Shown here piece by piece: positions 35,091 to 44,990 of a stretch of 64,000 nucleotides of DNA. The notes below the pieces were generated by a model. That model saw only the letters and a list, made by a program, of their open reading frames with translations, was not told where the DNA came from and ran no database searches. The stretch lies in NCBI GenBank assembly GCA_028554755.1, contig JAPTOF010000026.1, forward strand, positions 1,550,001-1,614,000. The letters are read 5' to 3'. This DNA comes from Cordia subcordata. Lineage: Eukaryota; Streptophyta; Magnoliopsida; Boraginales; Cordiaceae. Position 1 is the first letter of the stretch; every line of letters begins with the position of its first letter. Position numbers and translations under genes: made by a program.

Positions 35091-35640
35091 CCTCAACAAA
35101 GCTAGATAAGGACGAAAATAGTAAGCCAGTAGATGAGAAAAATTATCGACGTCTGATTGGTAGCCTACTTTACTTAATGGCCTCTAGCATAGATATTATG
35201 TTTGTTGTGTGTTTATGTTCTAGATTTCATTCTAGTCCTAAGGAAACACATCTAGTTTCCATTAAATGAATCATTAGATATCTTAAGAGAACTAGTAATT
35301 TAGGATTTTGGTATGCAAAAGGAACTTCATTGACTTATATGGCTTTTTGGATGCCAATTATACTGGTTGTAAGGTAGACTATAAGAGCACTAGCAGAGCG
35401 TGTCAATTTCTTAGTCATTCTTTAGTGTCTTGGTCTTATAGCAAGCAAAATAGTGTAGCTATTTCTACCACCGAAGTGGAATATATTGTCGCTGGTAATT
35501 CTGTGGCTCAAATATTGTGAATAAAACAAAATTTGCTTGACTATGGCTTGCATTATGATCATGTTCCCATTTATTTTGATAATACTAGTGTCATAAATCT
35601 CACTAAGAACCCCATTTAACATTCTAGAACTAAAAAGGTG
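35084..35640 (+). pseudogene. Sirevirus RNase H relic
   Basis: The frame shows KNYRRLIGSLLYLMASS, FLDANYTGCKVDYKSTSR and SWSYSKQNSVAISTTEVEYI, the conserved connection and RNase H motifs of Copia pol. Frame breaks lie near 35268, 35320 and 35518. Confidence 0.87.
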
Positions 35641-36131
35641 ATATTATTCTTGAATTTTTTGATACTTTACATGAAGTCGCGGATATTTTTACTAAACCTT
35701 TGAATGAGGATCAATTTTGTAAGATTAGAATAGAGATTGGGATGATATATTGTGGCTAAAATGTGTTTATGAATGTGGTTGTGGCTTGAATATGTTAAAA
35801 ATTGTTGAAAACTACATTTTTTTCATCTACTCAAGAAGGGGGGCCTTCTGGCTGTCTGGTGCAAATTTTTTAGCATTCTGACCAGGCCAGTAAACTTACT
35901 CAACCAGCCGGTCGACCAACCCAGTCACGATGAAAGATTAAAAAAGGGGCTTTAACCCAAAAATTTTTCATCTTCTCTCGAAATCTTTCACCCTAACCCT
36001 AACTTTTTTCAATATCTACTGCCAAATCTTCAACTTTTGATCAAAATCTCTCAAATTTTCTTGCACAATCTTGAAATCCACTTCACAAAACAAGTTTTTA
36101 CTGATTTAATTTTCAAAAATCCACTCCAAAT

Positions 36132-37540
36132 CATGATGAATCCAAGGGGTAGAGGCAATGAACGTGAGAGAAGTAAAAGGGACAGAACTCACTCTCCACC
36201 ACCATCTGCTTTGAAGATTCAAGACAAGTAATCTATAGTGTACAGGAAATTTCTTGTTGACACGAATTTCATAGGCACAAATGTTCTTGAACTATTTGAG
36301 GGTCAAGGTTGGTACTTTTTCCTTCATTTAAATTGTGATGTTAAAGTTGGAATGGCTAGGGAGTTTTACAAGAATCTTGAAGTAGAAAGTAAGGACCCCA
36401 AGATTAAGTCAAAATCTACTATTTGTAATAAGTGATTCACTTTAACAAAAGAGAAATTGAATGAAATTTTTTGGTATACCGGTAGAAAGTGAAGGATATT
36501 ATAATAGTCAAGGTTTCCCTAAAGAAGCAAAACCTTTTGCTAGTCAAGTTATTAATTTCATATGGCGTGATGTTGGTCCTAAATCCCTCAGCTTAATCCT
36601 CCTGTTGTTGAAAAATGTTGATGTTAATGAGAGGATTGCTTTAAAGGTTATAAATGAAGTTTTACTCACTAGGATGATTAATGATGAAAAAATTCCTTTA
36701 ATGGATGCATATCTCCTCTTTAGGCTCACTCAAAAGAAGAAAATTGCTTTTCCATTCTTAATCTTAAATCATATACTCTATATTAGTGGAAAAAAAGGTG
36801 GTAAAACGACAACTCCAGGGTATGGCATGGCTCTCATGTATATCTTTGACCATTTCAAGATTAAGTGAAAGGAAAAGGCTAAGACATTTGCTTAGAACTT
36901 TAATATGCAATACATGAAATTCATGGGCATCTATTGGTATAATGGGGAAGCAATAAATTAGGCTACATATTCTACCTTGCTTAATGGTATCAAAGAAGCG
37001 ATTGAGCAACGATCAAGAAATTGTAAAACTTTCACCGACCCAGTTCTTCGACCGGAAGCTCGCCATGTAGATAAAGTTCAGTATGCTTTGGATGAGGTAG
37101 AGTGAGAAGAGTGAGCTAGGCATAGTGGAGTTGAGATAAATGAGCCAGTTATGATCCTTATGGAAGTAAGCTTAGATGAGGAGTTGGGCCCTGAAGATGT
37201 TGCATTTAGAAAAGCTATGCAAGCCTCACCGGAACAAGCACGAGTGGATGAACAGAGGCATGTGGAATGAGGAGAGGTGCCGAATCTAGTTCCATGGCTA
37301 CATAGGAGGATCCTTCTATCTTGGCTCAGATTTTCACTCAAATGCAAGCATTGAACACAGGGATGAGTGAGATGCGCACCACTTGGGATGCTCATTGGTT
37401 GGAGCTTTCTAACTGAAGGAAGCATATTGACTCTGAAATCAAGGGCATGTGCTCCAACATAAAGGATTTTTTTAAGGATCCACATGACTGCACTCCTTGA
37501 GTTCAGCATGGCCTTTGCCAAATCATCGTGCACTTTCATG
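36132..37540 (+). pseudogene. Third ORF of the Sirevirus, putative plant transposon protein domain
   Basis: Between RNase H and the 3' LTR there is about 1.4 kb of broken coding sequence on the sense strand. It opens at ATG 36132 with MMNPRGRGNERERSKRDR, a basic stretch also seen in related plant proteins. It continues with YRKFLVDTNFIG, LELFEGQGWYFFLHL, REFYKNLEVESKD, EIFGIPVESEGYY and a hydrophobic LNHILYIS region. This layout resembles the putative plant transposon protein (Transposase_32-like) domain carried by some plant retroelements. Its position matches the env-like ORF of SIRE1-type elements. I see no signal peptide. Stops at about 36230 and 36433 and frame changes show decay. Function unknown. 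Confidence 0.6.
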
Positions 37541-38010
37541 TTTTCTCAAGACAAATTACTTTTATTCTTGCTTTGCTAGTTTGGTATGTTTGATGGATTT
37601 ATTAGTTTAGCTTGCTTTGGTAGGTTGATTGGATCTAATAGTTAGTATTTTTGCTACTAAACTAGTTATTCTGGATATTATGCTTGTTTGTCTAGTCATA
37701 CTCTTGCTATACTAATGCGTTTGCGATTTCACATTCATCTTTTCTCCTTATGCTTTGCTTATTTTTTATGATGCTAAAGGGGGAGAAGTAATGGATGTGG
37801 TTGTGATGGAAATAGCTGTAATGATGAGATGATGTGGTTATGATGATGAGATGATGTTGCATGAATGTTTGGTTGGTTGAATGGATTGAATTTGAATTGG
37901 GGGGGGGGGTAATCTCTAAAAGATGTTTGGTTGATTTATGTATGCCTATATTGAGGGAGAGTCAAAATTTTTAGACTCTTAATTTTTTTAAAAATAATTT
38001 GTCATCATAA

Positions 38011-38023
38011 AAAAAGGGGAGAT
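38011..38023 (+). promoter_or_regulatory. Polypurine tract
   Basis: AAAAAGGGGAGAT ends directly at the TGTTGG start of the 3' LTR. It matches the expected plus-strand primer of Sirevirus elements. Confidence 0.8.
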
Positions 38024-39396
38024 TGTTGGCTTAATATTGATTATTGTAATGTTTAAAGGATTTTGATGATGCAAATTATGTTTAAATTACTAAAAGCATC
38101 TTGTGAGCTTTATTAAAGATTCTAAGATAAGTGTTAGAATTAATGGAACTTGTGTAGTCTTGATCCTTGGTCATTTTGAAGATTATTTATCCAAGATTAG
38201 AGCTCAAACATGAAAAGGAAGAAGATGAGAAATCATAACGTGGAGACGTGGCATCGTAAAGGGTACCGGTACTTATGCAACTTGTGAATAGCCTTAGTTT
38301 CACCATAATAGCTCAAAATATTCTCATCTTCATTGCATGTTTGGTTTAAACTCTTATGGGCATTGGTTTACAAAATTCAAGTCTTAATTTAATTACATAA
38401 AAATCTTGACTTCTTCAAACATATGCATTCGGATATTTTTAAGCTTCATTTGATCTTGAAAAGCATGTTTAAAGTTGGTTTGGTGTTGCCAAAAAGCTTT
38501 GATTTCGAGTTAAATATGTTTGGGCTTGTTTGGCTTCAATTCCTGACATTCTGAAGTGGCCAGACCCCCTAGCCGATCGACCAGTTGTCTAGGGAGGTCA
38601 CCTGGCCAAGTCAGAATGCCAAGGACTAAAGCCAAACCCCCAGCCAGTTGACTAGCTAAGGCGCTTGGCCTAGTCAGTGAGTTAAAGCATCAAGTCGGTC
38701 GACCACCCAAGCGTTTGCAACATTAAATGTTGTAGCCATTTTTATCTGTTGGAACTCCTCTTTCCCCTTAATTCTCTTCAACCTTTGACCTAACATCAAA
38801 CTCTTTAAATACACATTCATATCATTCAAGAACACATCATCTAAGCATGCAAAAACTCTTTCTCATCATTTATTGCTTAGAAATCTTTAAGGTATCATAG
38901 TGAAATCCTTTGAGCATTCAAGAGCTTTAACTTTTAATATCCACTTTGAGAAGTTGTACTACACTACACATTTATTCATGCAATCCTTTGTTGTGTACAC
39001 ACTCTAATAGTTGGAAAATCTTGAGAGATATGTTTATTGAGCTTAAGAGAGTGTGCGGAAATCCTAAAAAATGGGACTCTTGGGTTCTTTGAAGTATAGC
39101 TTTAAAGAGTTGTATTCTTGGTTTGTGCTTCAGCAAGTTTTGAAAAAGCATCATAGTGGAGGTGTTGAAGTCTTAAGGGGAGCATCCTTAGGCGATGGAC
39201 GTAGGCAAGGCCGAACCACCCAAAAATCGTTTGTTATCTTCTTCCTTGTCTCTACTTTACATTACTTATTATTATTGATTGCTTGGTGTTTGATTATTTG
39301 CCTAAGAGAATTTATTTGTTTTGTTTGGTAAATTTTTAGTTGCGAAATTGGCCTATATCTTAATTCATCCTTCCCCCTGAGATATTTGCCCTTTCA
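38024..39396 (+). repeat. 3' LTR of the Sirevirus-type element
   Basis: Starts TGTTGGCTTAATATTG and ends near GCCCTTTCA(CA). It is about 1373 bp, close in length to the 5' LTR. The difference count in the first 230 bp is about 22 by eye. Confidence 0.9.
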
Positions 39397-39398
39397 CA

Positions 39399-39690
39399 AT
39401 TGTACCCATCAAATATTCAACATTACCCATCACTTTCACTTCCAATAACCCTAGCACCATTCTCATTAAACAACTGCATAAAAAAATTAGATTATTTACG
39501 TAAACAATATGAGAAAAGTTAATATTCAAAATTCCAAAACTAAAATTGTACCCATCAAATATCCAACATTACCCATCACTTTCACTTCCAATAACCCTAG
39601 CACCATTCTCATTAAACAAATGCATAAAAAATTAGATTATTTACGTAAACAATATGAGAAAAGTTATTATTCAAAATTCCAAAACTAATA
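39399..39690. repeat. Tandem duplication, 146-bp unit, two near-identical copies
   Basis: ATTGTACCCATCAAATAT starts at 39399 and again at 39545. The rest of the unit, through CAAAATTCCAAAACTAA, repeats with only a few changes. The first copy abuts the Sirevirus 3' LTR. Confidence 0.92.
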
Positions 39691-40164
39691 TAGTAATGGA
39701 AGTAATCCTCTAAATTGTATATTTGTCTTTGGAAAAAAAAAACTAACTTTTGAAAAAGTTTCTTTCTAAAGAAGACAAATTTCTTTTAGCAAACAAGTAT
39801 TGCAAAATGTGCAAGATTCCTGTCAAAATCTTCAAAGTTCACATCAAAATCTTTGCAAAATTCTTGGGGTCAAATCTCATAAGAGTTTGAGTTTAAGAAG
39901 ATCAAACTTTGGCTTAGGCTTTAGGGAAGTTCAACCTAGACAAATTTTAGCAATAATTATTTCTTTGTTAGATTCTCTGCAAAGATACTCTTGTCAACCC
40001 AGTTCAGATCAGTTTGTGTGAAGATTGAACTTTGTTTTATGGTTTAATGAAGTTCGATAACTTTGTGAAGTCAAACTTTTGTTGAGTCAAGCTCAACAAC
40101 ACATTTTGCAGGAATCTTATAGCTGTAAACTAATTGAGGGCAATTGATGAATTAAATTTGTTTA

Positions 40165-40440
40165 AAATGTCAACTTTGCTGAGAAAGTCAAACTTCATGT
40201 TACTACCCTACGTTCTACTTTCATTTGTCTTTCTCAATTGTTTTGGAAACTAAAATGAATCAATTTACTTGTTCACTTTAAAAAATGAATTATTCAGAAA
40301 GTCAACTTTGCTGGAGTTTGACTTTGAGAAAGTCGAACTTTGTGTTACCACCCTACGTTCCGCTTTCATTTGTTTTTCTCAATCATTTTGGAAACTAAAA
40401 TGAATCAATTTACTTTTTCACTTTTAGAAATGAATTCAAG
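40165..40440. repeat. Tandem duplication, about 145 bp, two copies
   Basis: Both copies contain GTCAACTTTGCTG, ACCCTACGTTC, TTTCATTTGT and GGAAACTAAAATGAATCAAT in the same order, starting at about 40168 and 40299-40312. Confidence 0.8.
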
Positions 40441-40449
40441 ACTTTTTGA

Positions 40450-41790
40450 TGTCATTTGTCTTATGGTGATTTATTCGCCTTAAATGTTGGGTTTTGAGTC
40501 ATATTTTTATTACTTCTTACTCTGTTATTATTAATTTCATTAGTTTGGGTTTGGTTTAGTTTTGAACCATGTTTACTTAGTTTGGTGTTGCTTTAGTTAT
40601 TTTTAAGGTGAACTCATGAGGAAAGTGGTTGGAGCAAAGAAGATGCACTCTTAAAGTAGCTAGAAAAAGAGGAAAATGCAAGGAAATCTCATGCTTGAAT
40701 GAGAGGTTGCCATCAAGAGGGGAAAATCTGCCATTTAGGAAGCTATTGGAGCTAAATTTTGTGCCAGACAAAGAGCTTGTCATCTACAAAGGAGAATCTG
40801 CCATCTAGATGGGGCTGGGCTGATAAAAGACGTGTGAAGCTGTGTTAATGGGCCGAATTCACCTTATTTTAGACGTCCAACTAAAGCAATTTAAGGGGAC
40901 TTTGACCTAATTGAAGGGAGAGATGCCTACTATACCTTGGAGAATAAGATTGGACATAATAGGAGTAGGAAAACATCAAGATCTTGACAGATTTATGGCA
41001 ACATAAAAGAGTTTTTCCATTCTTTCTTTCCCTTTTGCACTTTCATTGTTATGGTGCAATGTTGTAATACTTTGGGGATGTTTCTATGGTTATGTTGAAC
41101 TAAATTCTCTTTTCTAGGATTACAATGGATTCTCATGTCAATTAATTAGAATTTTATTTCCATTCCATTTCATCTGTGATCGATCATTAGATTACTTATT
41201 CGTTCTTGTGTGAATTGTTATTTCATAGCTTGGCCAATTATTAATTTGATAGGACCTAGTTGAATTGACAAAAGAAATTGGGTTCTAGGTTTAGAGTGCA
41301 TAGCCTTTGTTTGAATTAATCCAAGTGGATGAGATTAATTTGATTTGTAATTAGGATAGACATATCTAATTACCTTAGGTTGCCAATTTGGGGCTAATCT
41401 TAATCAGTTTAATTTAGTCCTTTTGGCATGGACATATAACTCTTGGTTTAGATTAAATTAGTTATTTAATTGCTTGATGGATGGTTAAGGAAACAGTAGT
41501 TTCCCACGTTAGTAATTGAACTCAGTTAGGATAAATGGGATGGGAATAAATCAATAGACTTTGTCATCTGTTCTAATTGCTTTGCTATTTAATTTTGAGT
41601 ATTTAATTCTTGCAATTCTTGATATTAAGCAATTCAACTAGGCTTGAGAGTAATAGTTGGTGATTAATAGGGAAATTAGTACCACTTCTTGAAAGAACGA
41701 ACTTTATTCATTGTTATATTACTTGTGCAATACGTATACTTGCATGTGTGATATTGGCAACAGTGGCACAAAAATATGTGGTGCTGAGGA
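40450..41790 (+). repeat. Possible Gypsy (Athila/Tat-like) LTR remnant
   Basis: The non-coding style, with GGGTTCTAGGTTTAGAGTGC, long AATTAATT-type runs and a final TTGGCAACAGTGGCAC near 41754-41770, recalls plant Athila/Tat LTR ends followed by an Asp-tRNA-type PBS. I could not identify the left boundary or a target duplication, so this is a tentative call. No gene is seen in the segment. Confidence 0.35.
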
Positions 41791-41814
41791 GCTCTATTAC
41801 GAATGAATCAATCA

Positions 41815-42769
41815 TCCAAAAGAGTTGAAATTAAAGAAAGCATGTCATTTGTTGAGTTTCAATTACTTGTATAACGAAAGCTTTGCCAGCATTAACATAT
41901 CGACATTGTACAATTCATCTTTTGTTGTCTATCATATGCAACAGGATCATGTGTGCATTATATCAACACATCAATAACGGAAGACGTTGATGTTCGACAT
42001 ATGTATCAATATTTTGTCAATGATTCAACATATGTATCAACATGTTGCCAATGATCCAAACATACTTTAAGTTAAAGTGTATGCCGATATAATGAATTAT
42101 GAAGTTGGTGTTTGTAACATGATTATTTTGCCCGATTTTAACGTAGAAGTTAAAGTGTATGCCGATATAATGAATTATGAAGTTGGTGTTTGTAACATGA
42201 TTATTTTGCCCGATTTTAACGTAGAAGTTAACGTTGGCTTTATGGATTACATGTCCAATATTGAAAGAGGGATGGGAATTTCTCTAAGGACAGAGTTTGT
42301 GTCTCAATAGTCTACGATATATGAGGTTAGGGTTTCATCTAGGGACAATATAAACATAAGGAATAACATGATGTCTGAACTACATAAGGATGTTGAGGAT
42401 GTTCGATTACAAAATAAGGCCAATTTAGAATATGACAGTGACAGTGACAATGACAATGACAATGAAGACATATACGCAGGCCCAATTACTACTAGCATTA
42501 ATATAGTGCAAGATTTAGAAAAAGATACGGAATTTCATATTACTGGGATAGAGCTTTATATGACTAGTAGATATGATAGTCCATCTATACTAGTTTAGGG
42601 CCCTAAGAAGGTGGAATTGGCCAAAAGGCATGATATTCCATTAAAGAAGGATGTTACAAAGGTGGTGCAAATGTACTCTATAAGATTTTATCGTGTATAC
42701 AAAGTAATCTTATCAAACCCATTATTTTGGCAAGTACATAGCAAAGCTTATATGGATGGGAATTCTTAA
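41815..42769 (+). pseudogene. MULE (MuDR) transposase N-terminal relic, part 1
   Basis: Frames show VEIKESMSFVEFQLLVY at the start, typical of the N-terminus of MuDR-type transposases. An acidic linker (DSDSDNDNDNEDIYAG, about 42430-42480) follows. Then comes ELAKRHDIPLKKDVTKVV and FYRVYKVILSNPLFWQVHSK, the first half of the DBD_Tnp_Mut domain. An LTR insertion interrupts the domain. Stops at about 42308 and 42596 also break it. A perfect 78-bp tandem repeat lies within (42071-42226). Confidence 0.72.
42071..42226 (+). repeat. Perfect in-frame tandem repeat, 78 bp x 2
   Basis: The unit starting GTTAAAGTGTATGCCGATAT occurs at 42071 and 42149 without a mismatch. 78 is a multiple of 3, so it duplicates 26 codons of the MULE relic. 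Confidence 0.95.
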
Positions 42770-44569
42770 TGTTTATGCCATCTATTGAACTTATTGTTAT
42801 TTACTTTATTTTGATGATGAAATAATTGTAATTGACTAGTAAATTGCTTCAGAAGTATACTATACATATCTTGCTAAAGTGATTGTATGAAACTTTTGGA
42901 AATGCAGCCTTATTGGAGAAATCTTGAAGCTTTGCACTTGAAATGAAATCATTGGAGCGTGAAGCATATTTGAAGACTTTTATTGACTTGGATAGTTTTC
43001 ATTGTATTAAATTGCTTTTAGTACATAAGCTTGTATTATGAGCTCAACATCTTCCATGGCATTTGCATTTGCTCATCTTGCATAAGTCTCTTACTTGTAT
43101 GCTTAATTTGTCTTTTGTTGGTTCTCAAATTTAGATAATTTTTTCTCCTTAATATGTTGCTTGACATAATTGATTGTCTTCCATAAAATAGCTCCTTAAA
43201 ACTCATACCCTTTGCTCTCTGCAGATTTTCTCAAATAAACAGGAGTTTTTGACTTCCCCTAACATGTTCTTGCAAACCCTAGTTGAAAGCTAACTTGAAT
43301 CTCTTCTTATATGTATATGTAAGTATATAGTTGTATATACAGATGCATGCCTTAGAAAAGATAATATATATGCATGGGTGTATACATATGTACTTTTTCA
43401 AAGGAAATCTGAAGATATCTTAAGTTGAGTGTAAGTTTAAATCTTGCATTTGATGTTTTGCATGCTTGTATTGCTTTGCATTTAATGTGGTATGATGTTT
43501 TTGGAAAGTTGGTGTCTTGAGCAGCCATTTCTCAGCTTTTCTAACGTGTATTTTTGCATGGGGAAGTGGTAGAGTTGTTAAAGTTACTTTCACAAAATGA
43601 TAGTAGCTTTTTCAGCTTTTTTTGCTCTTATCGGTTGAACAAGCTGGTCGACTAAGTATGGTCAACCTGTTCGCATAGCGGCTGAGGAGTGCTTGATTGT
43701 ATAGGTCAACCGATACAACCAGTAAGCTTTTATTTCTTGTCGATTGAGGATAGAGGTTGACCATGACCGGTATAGTTGACTGCTATGACCAGTGGACTTT
43801 TGTTTAGTATCAGTTGTAGGCATCGGTCGACTAGTTAGGTCGTCCGGTAGTCGCAAAACTTTATTTTCCAAATATAGCCATTGTAGACTTAACTTTTTGG
43901 CTTTATAGATACTTTCATTGACCCCCAACACTTCAACAACTTGATCAAAACCATTTATTGCAATCTCTAAGCATTGAAAGCTCTCTTACTTCTCTTCATT
44001 TAGTGTTTCCATTGATTGCATATCATTTGCATTCGTTGATCAAGAACACTTGAGCTCACAAATTGCCTATCTACTTAGAGCAATATAAAAAAATTTAAAT
44101 GCCTCTTGTACTCTTGCTTACAAGAAGTCTTGTAACGAAATCTATTCTTCATTATGTTGGGTGTGTGTTTCACTTTTAGGTAGACTAGGGTGTGTGATCA
44201 TCCTTGTGAGAGTGAAGGGCTTGAAATGCTAAAAAATAAAGAGTATACTTGTGGTCCTTATGGTGAAGTAAAGGTTGTGATTATTGTTCTACGCTTCTAT
44301 AACGTACTAATCAAGAAGCCGATTTACTATGCAGTTCTTGAAACCCTAAGGAAAGACCTTAGGTAGTGGACTAGGCCTTTGAGAGTTCAAACAACTCTAA
44401 ATCGCTACGTTTGATCTTCTTACCCTTAAACTCTTCACTTTCTGGTAGTATTTTCTTGAATACTTTGTTTACTTGTATATTGCAATCATCGAATATTTGT
44501 ATTGTTTGAAAAAGAGTTTTAATTGGTTATTTTATGTCATTATTCCAATTCACCCTCCTCTTGGATTCA
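42770..44569 (+). repeat. Sirevirus-like LTR inserted in the MULE relic
   Basis: The segment starts TGTTTATGCCATC with TTATTTTGATGATGAAAT close behind, as the Sirevirus LTR at 29651 has TGATTTTGATGATGCAAA. It has a similar GGTCGAC-rich middle (43630-43850) and ends CCAATTCACCCTCCTCTTGG. No internal region or second LTR adjoins it, so it is a solo or partial LTR. The target duplication could not be matched. No protein-coding gene lies within. Confidence 0.6.
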
Positions 44570-44990
44570 TGGTCTGGGCAACAGCATCCGTATGCTATAT
44601 TTAGGCAGAAGCATTGTCAATGTGAAGTAACAAAGTACCATGGCCAACATATTTGTATGGATAATGCTCAGGGAAGTGAACATAAAAATTTGAATTCCAA
44701 CTTTGTAGGGTCAATTATTAACCATTTCGTTAGTAAAAAAAACCAGATTGTAATGTTGGTTTAATATAAGCTCATACTAAGAAAAAATTTTGTGTTCAGA
44801 TATCCTACAAAAAGGTATGGCATGGTCGAAATAAGGCCATGAGCAAGTTTTTTGGGCCTATGACACTTCATACCACAAGATACCTCTTTTTCTTGCAGTA
44901 ATCAAGGCAAAGAATTTGGGCATTGTAGTCAAGCTTTCTCACCATAAAAAGTCAAAGATCGAAACAAAGATCTTCGACTAAGTTGGATAT
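44570..44990 (+). pseudogene. MULE (MuDR) transposase relic, part 2
   Basis: Past the LTR the frame resumes with FRQKHCQCEVTKYHGQHICM, the cysteine/histidine part of DBD_Tnp_Mut, and EHKNLNSNFVGSIINHFV. It then reads VQISYKKVWHGRNKAMSKFFG and KIPLFLAVIKAKNLGIVVK, the usual lead-in to the MULE catalytic domain. The catalytic DDE region itself is not recognisable. Stops occur at about 44762 and beyond. Confidence 0.72.

Larger units (their letters stand above)
29651..39396 (+). mobile_element. Full-length Sirevirus/Maximus-type Ty1/Copia retrotransposon (dead)
   Basis: The element is about 9.75 kb, with 1.37-kb LTRs, a PBS, gag with zinc knuckle, a second CCHC-like knuckle, protease, integrase, RT, RNase H, a third ORF in the env position, and a polypurine tract. 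The extended gag, the coiled-coil segment and the 3' extra ORF place it with the Sireviruses. The likely target duplication is CAATT (29646-29650 and 39397-39401). LTR copies differ by roughly one base in ten over the first 230 bp by eye, so the insertion is old. Stops, frameshifts and an integrase deletion inactivate it. Confidence 0.93.

Noticed and set aside
42077..42310. A short protein with two identical 26-residue repeats
   Set aside because: It is part of the MULE relic carrying a recent 78-bp duplication, not a separate repeat protein gene.
42764..44574. Target duplication for the LTR in the MULE relic
   Set aside because: CTTAA on the left and TGGTC on the right do not match, and shifting the ends by a few bases did not help.
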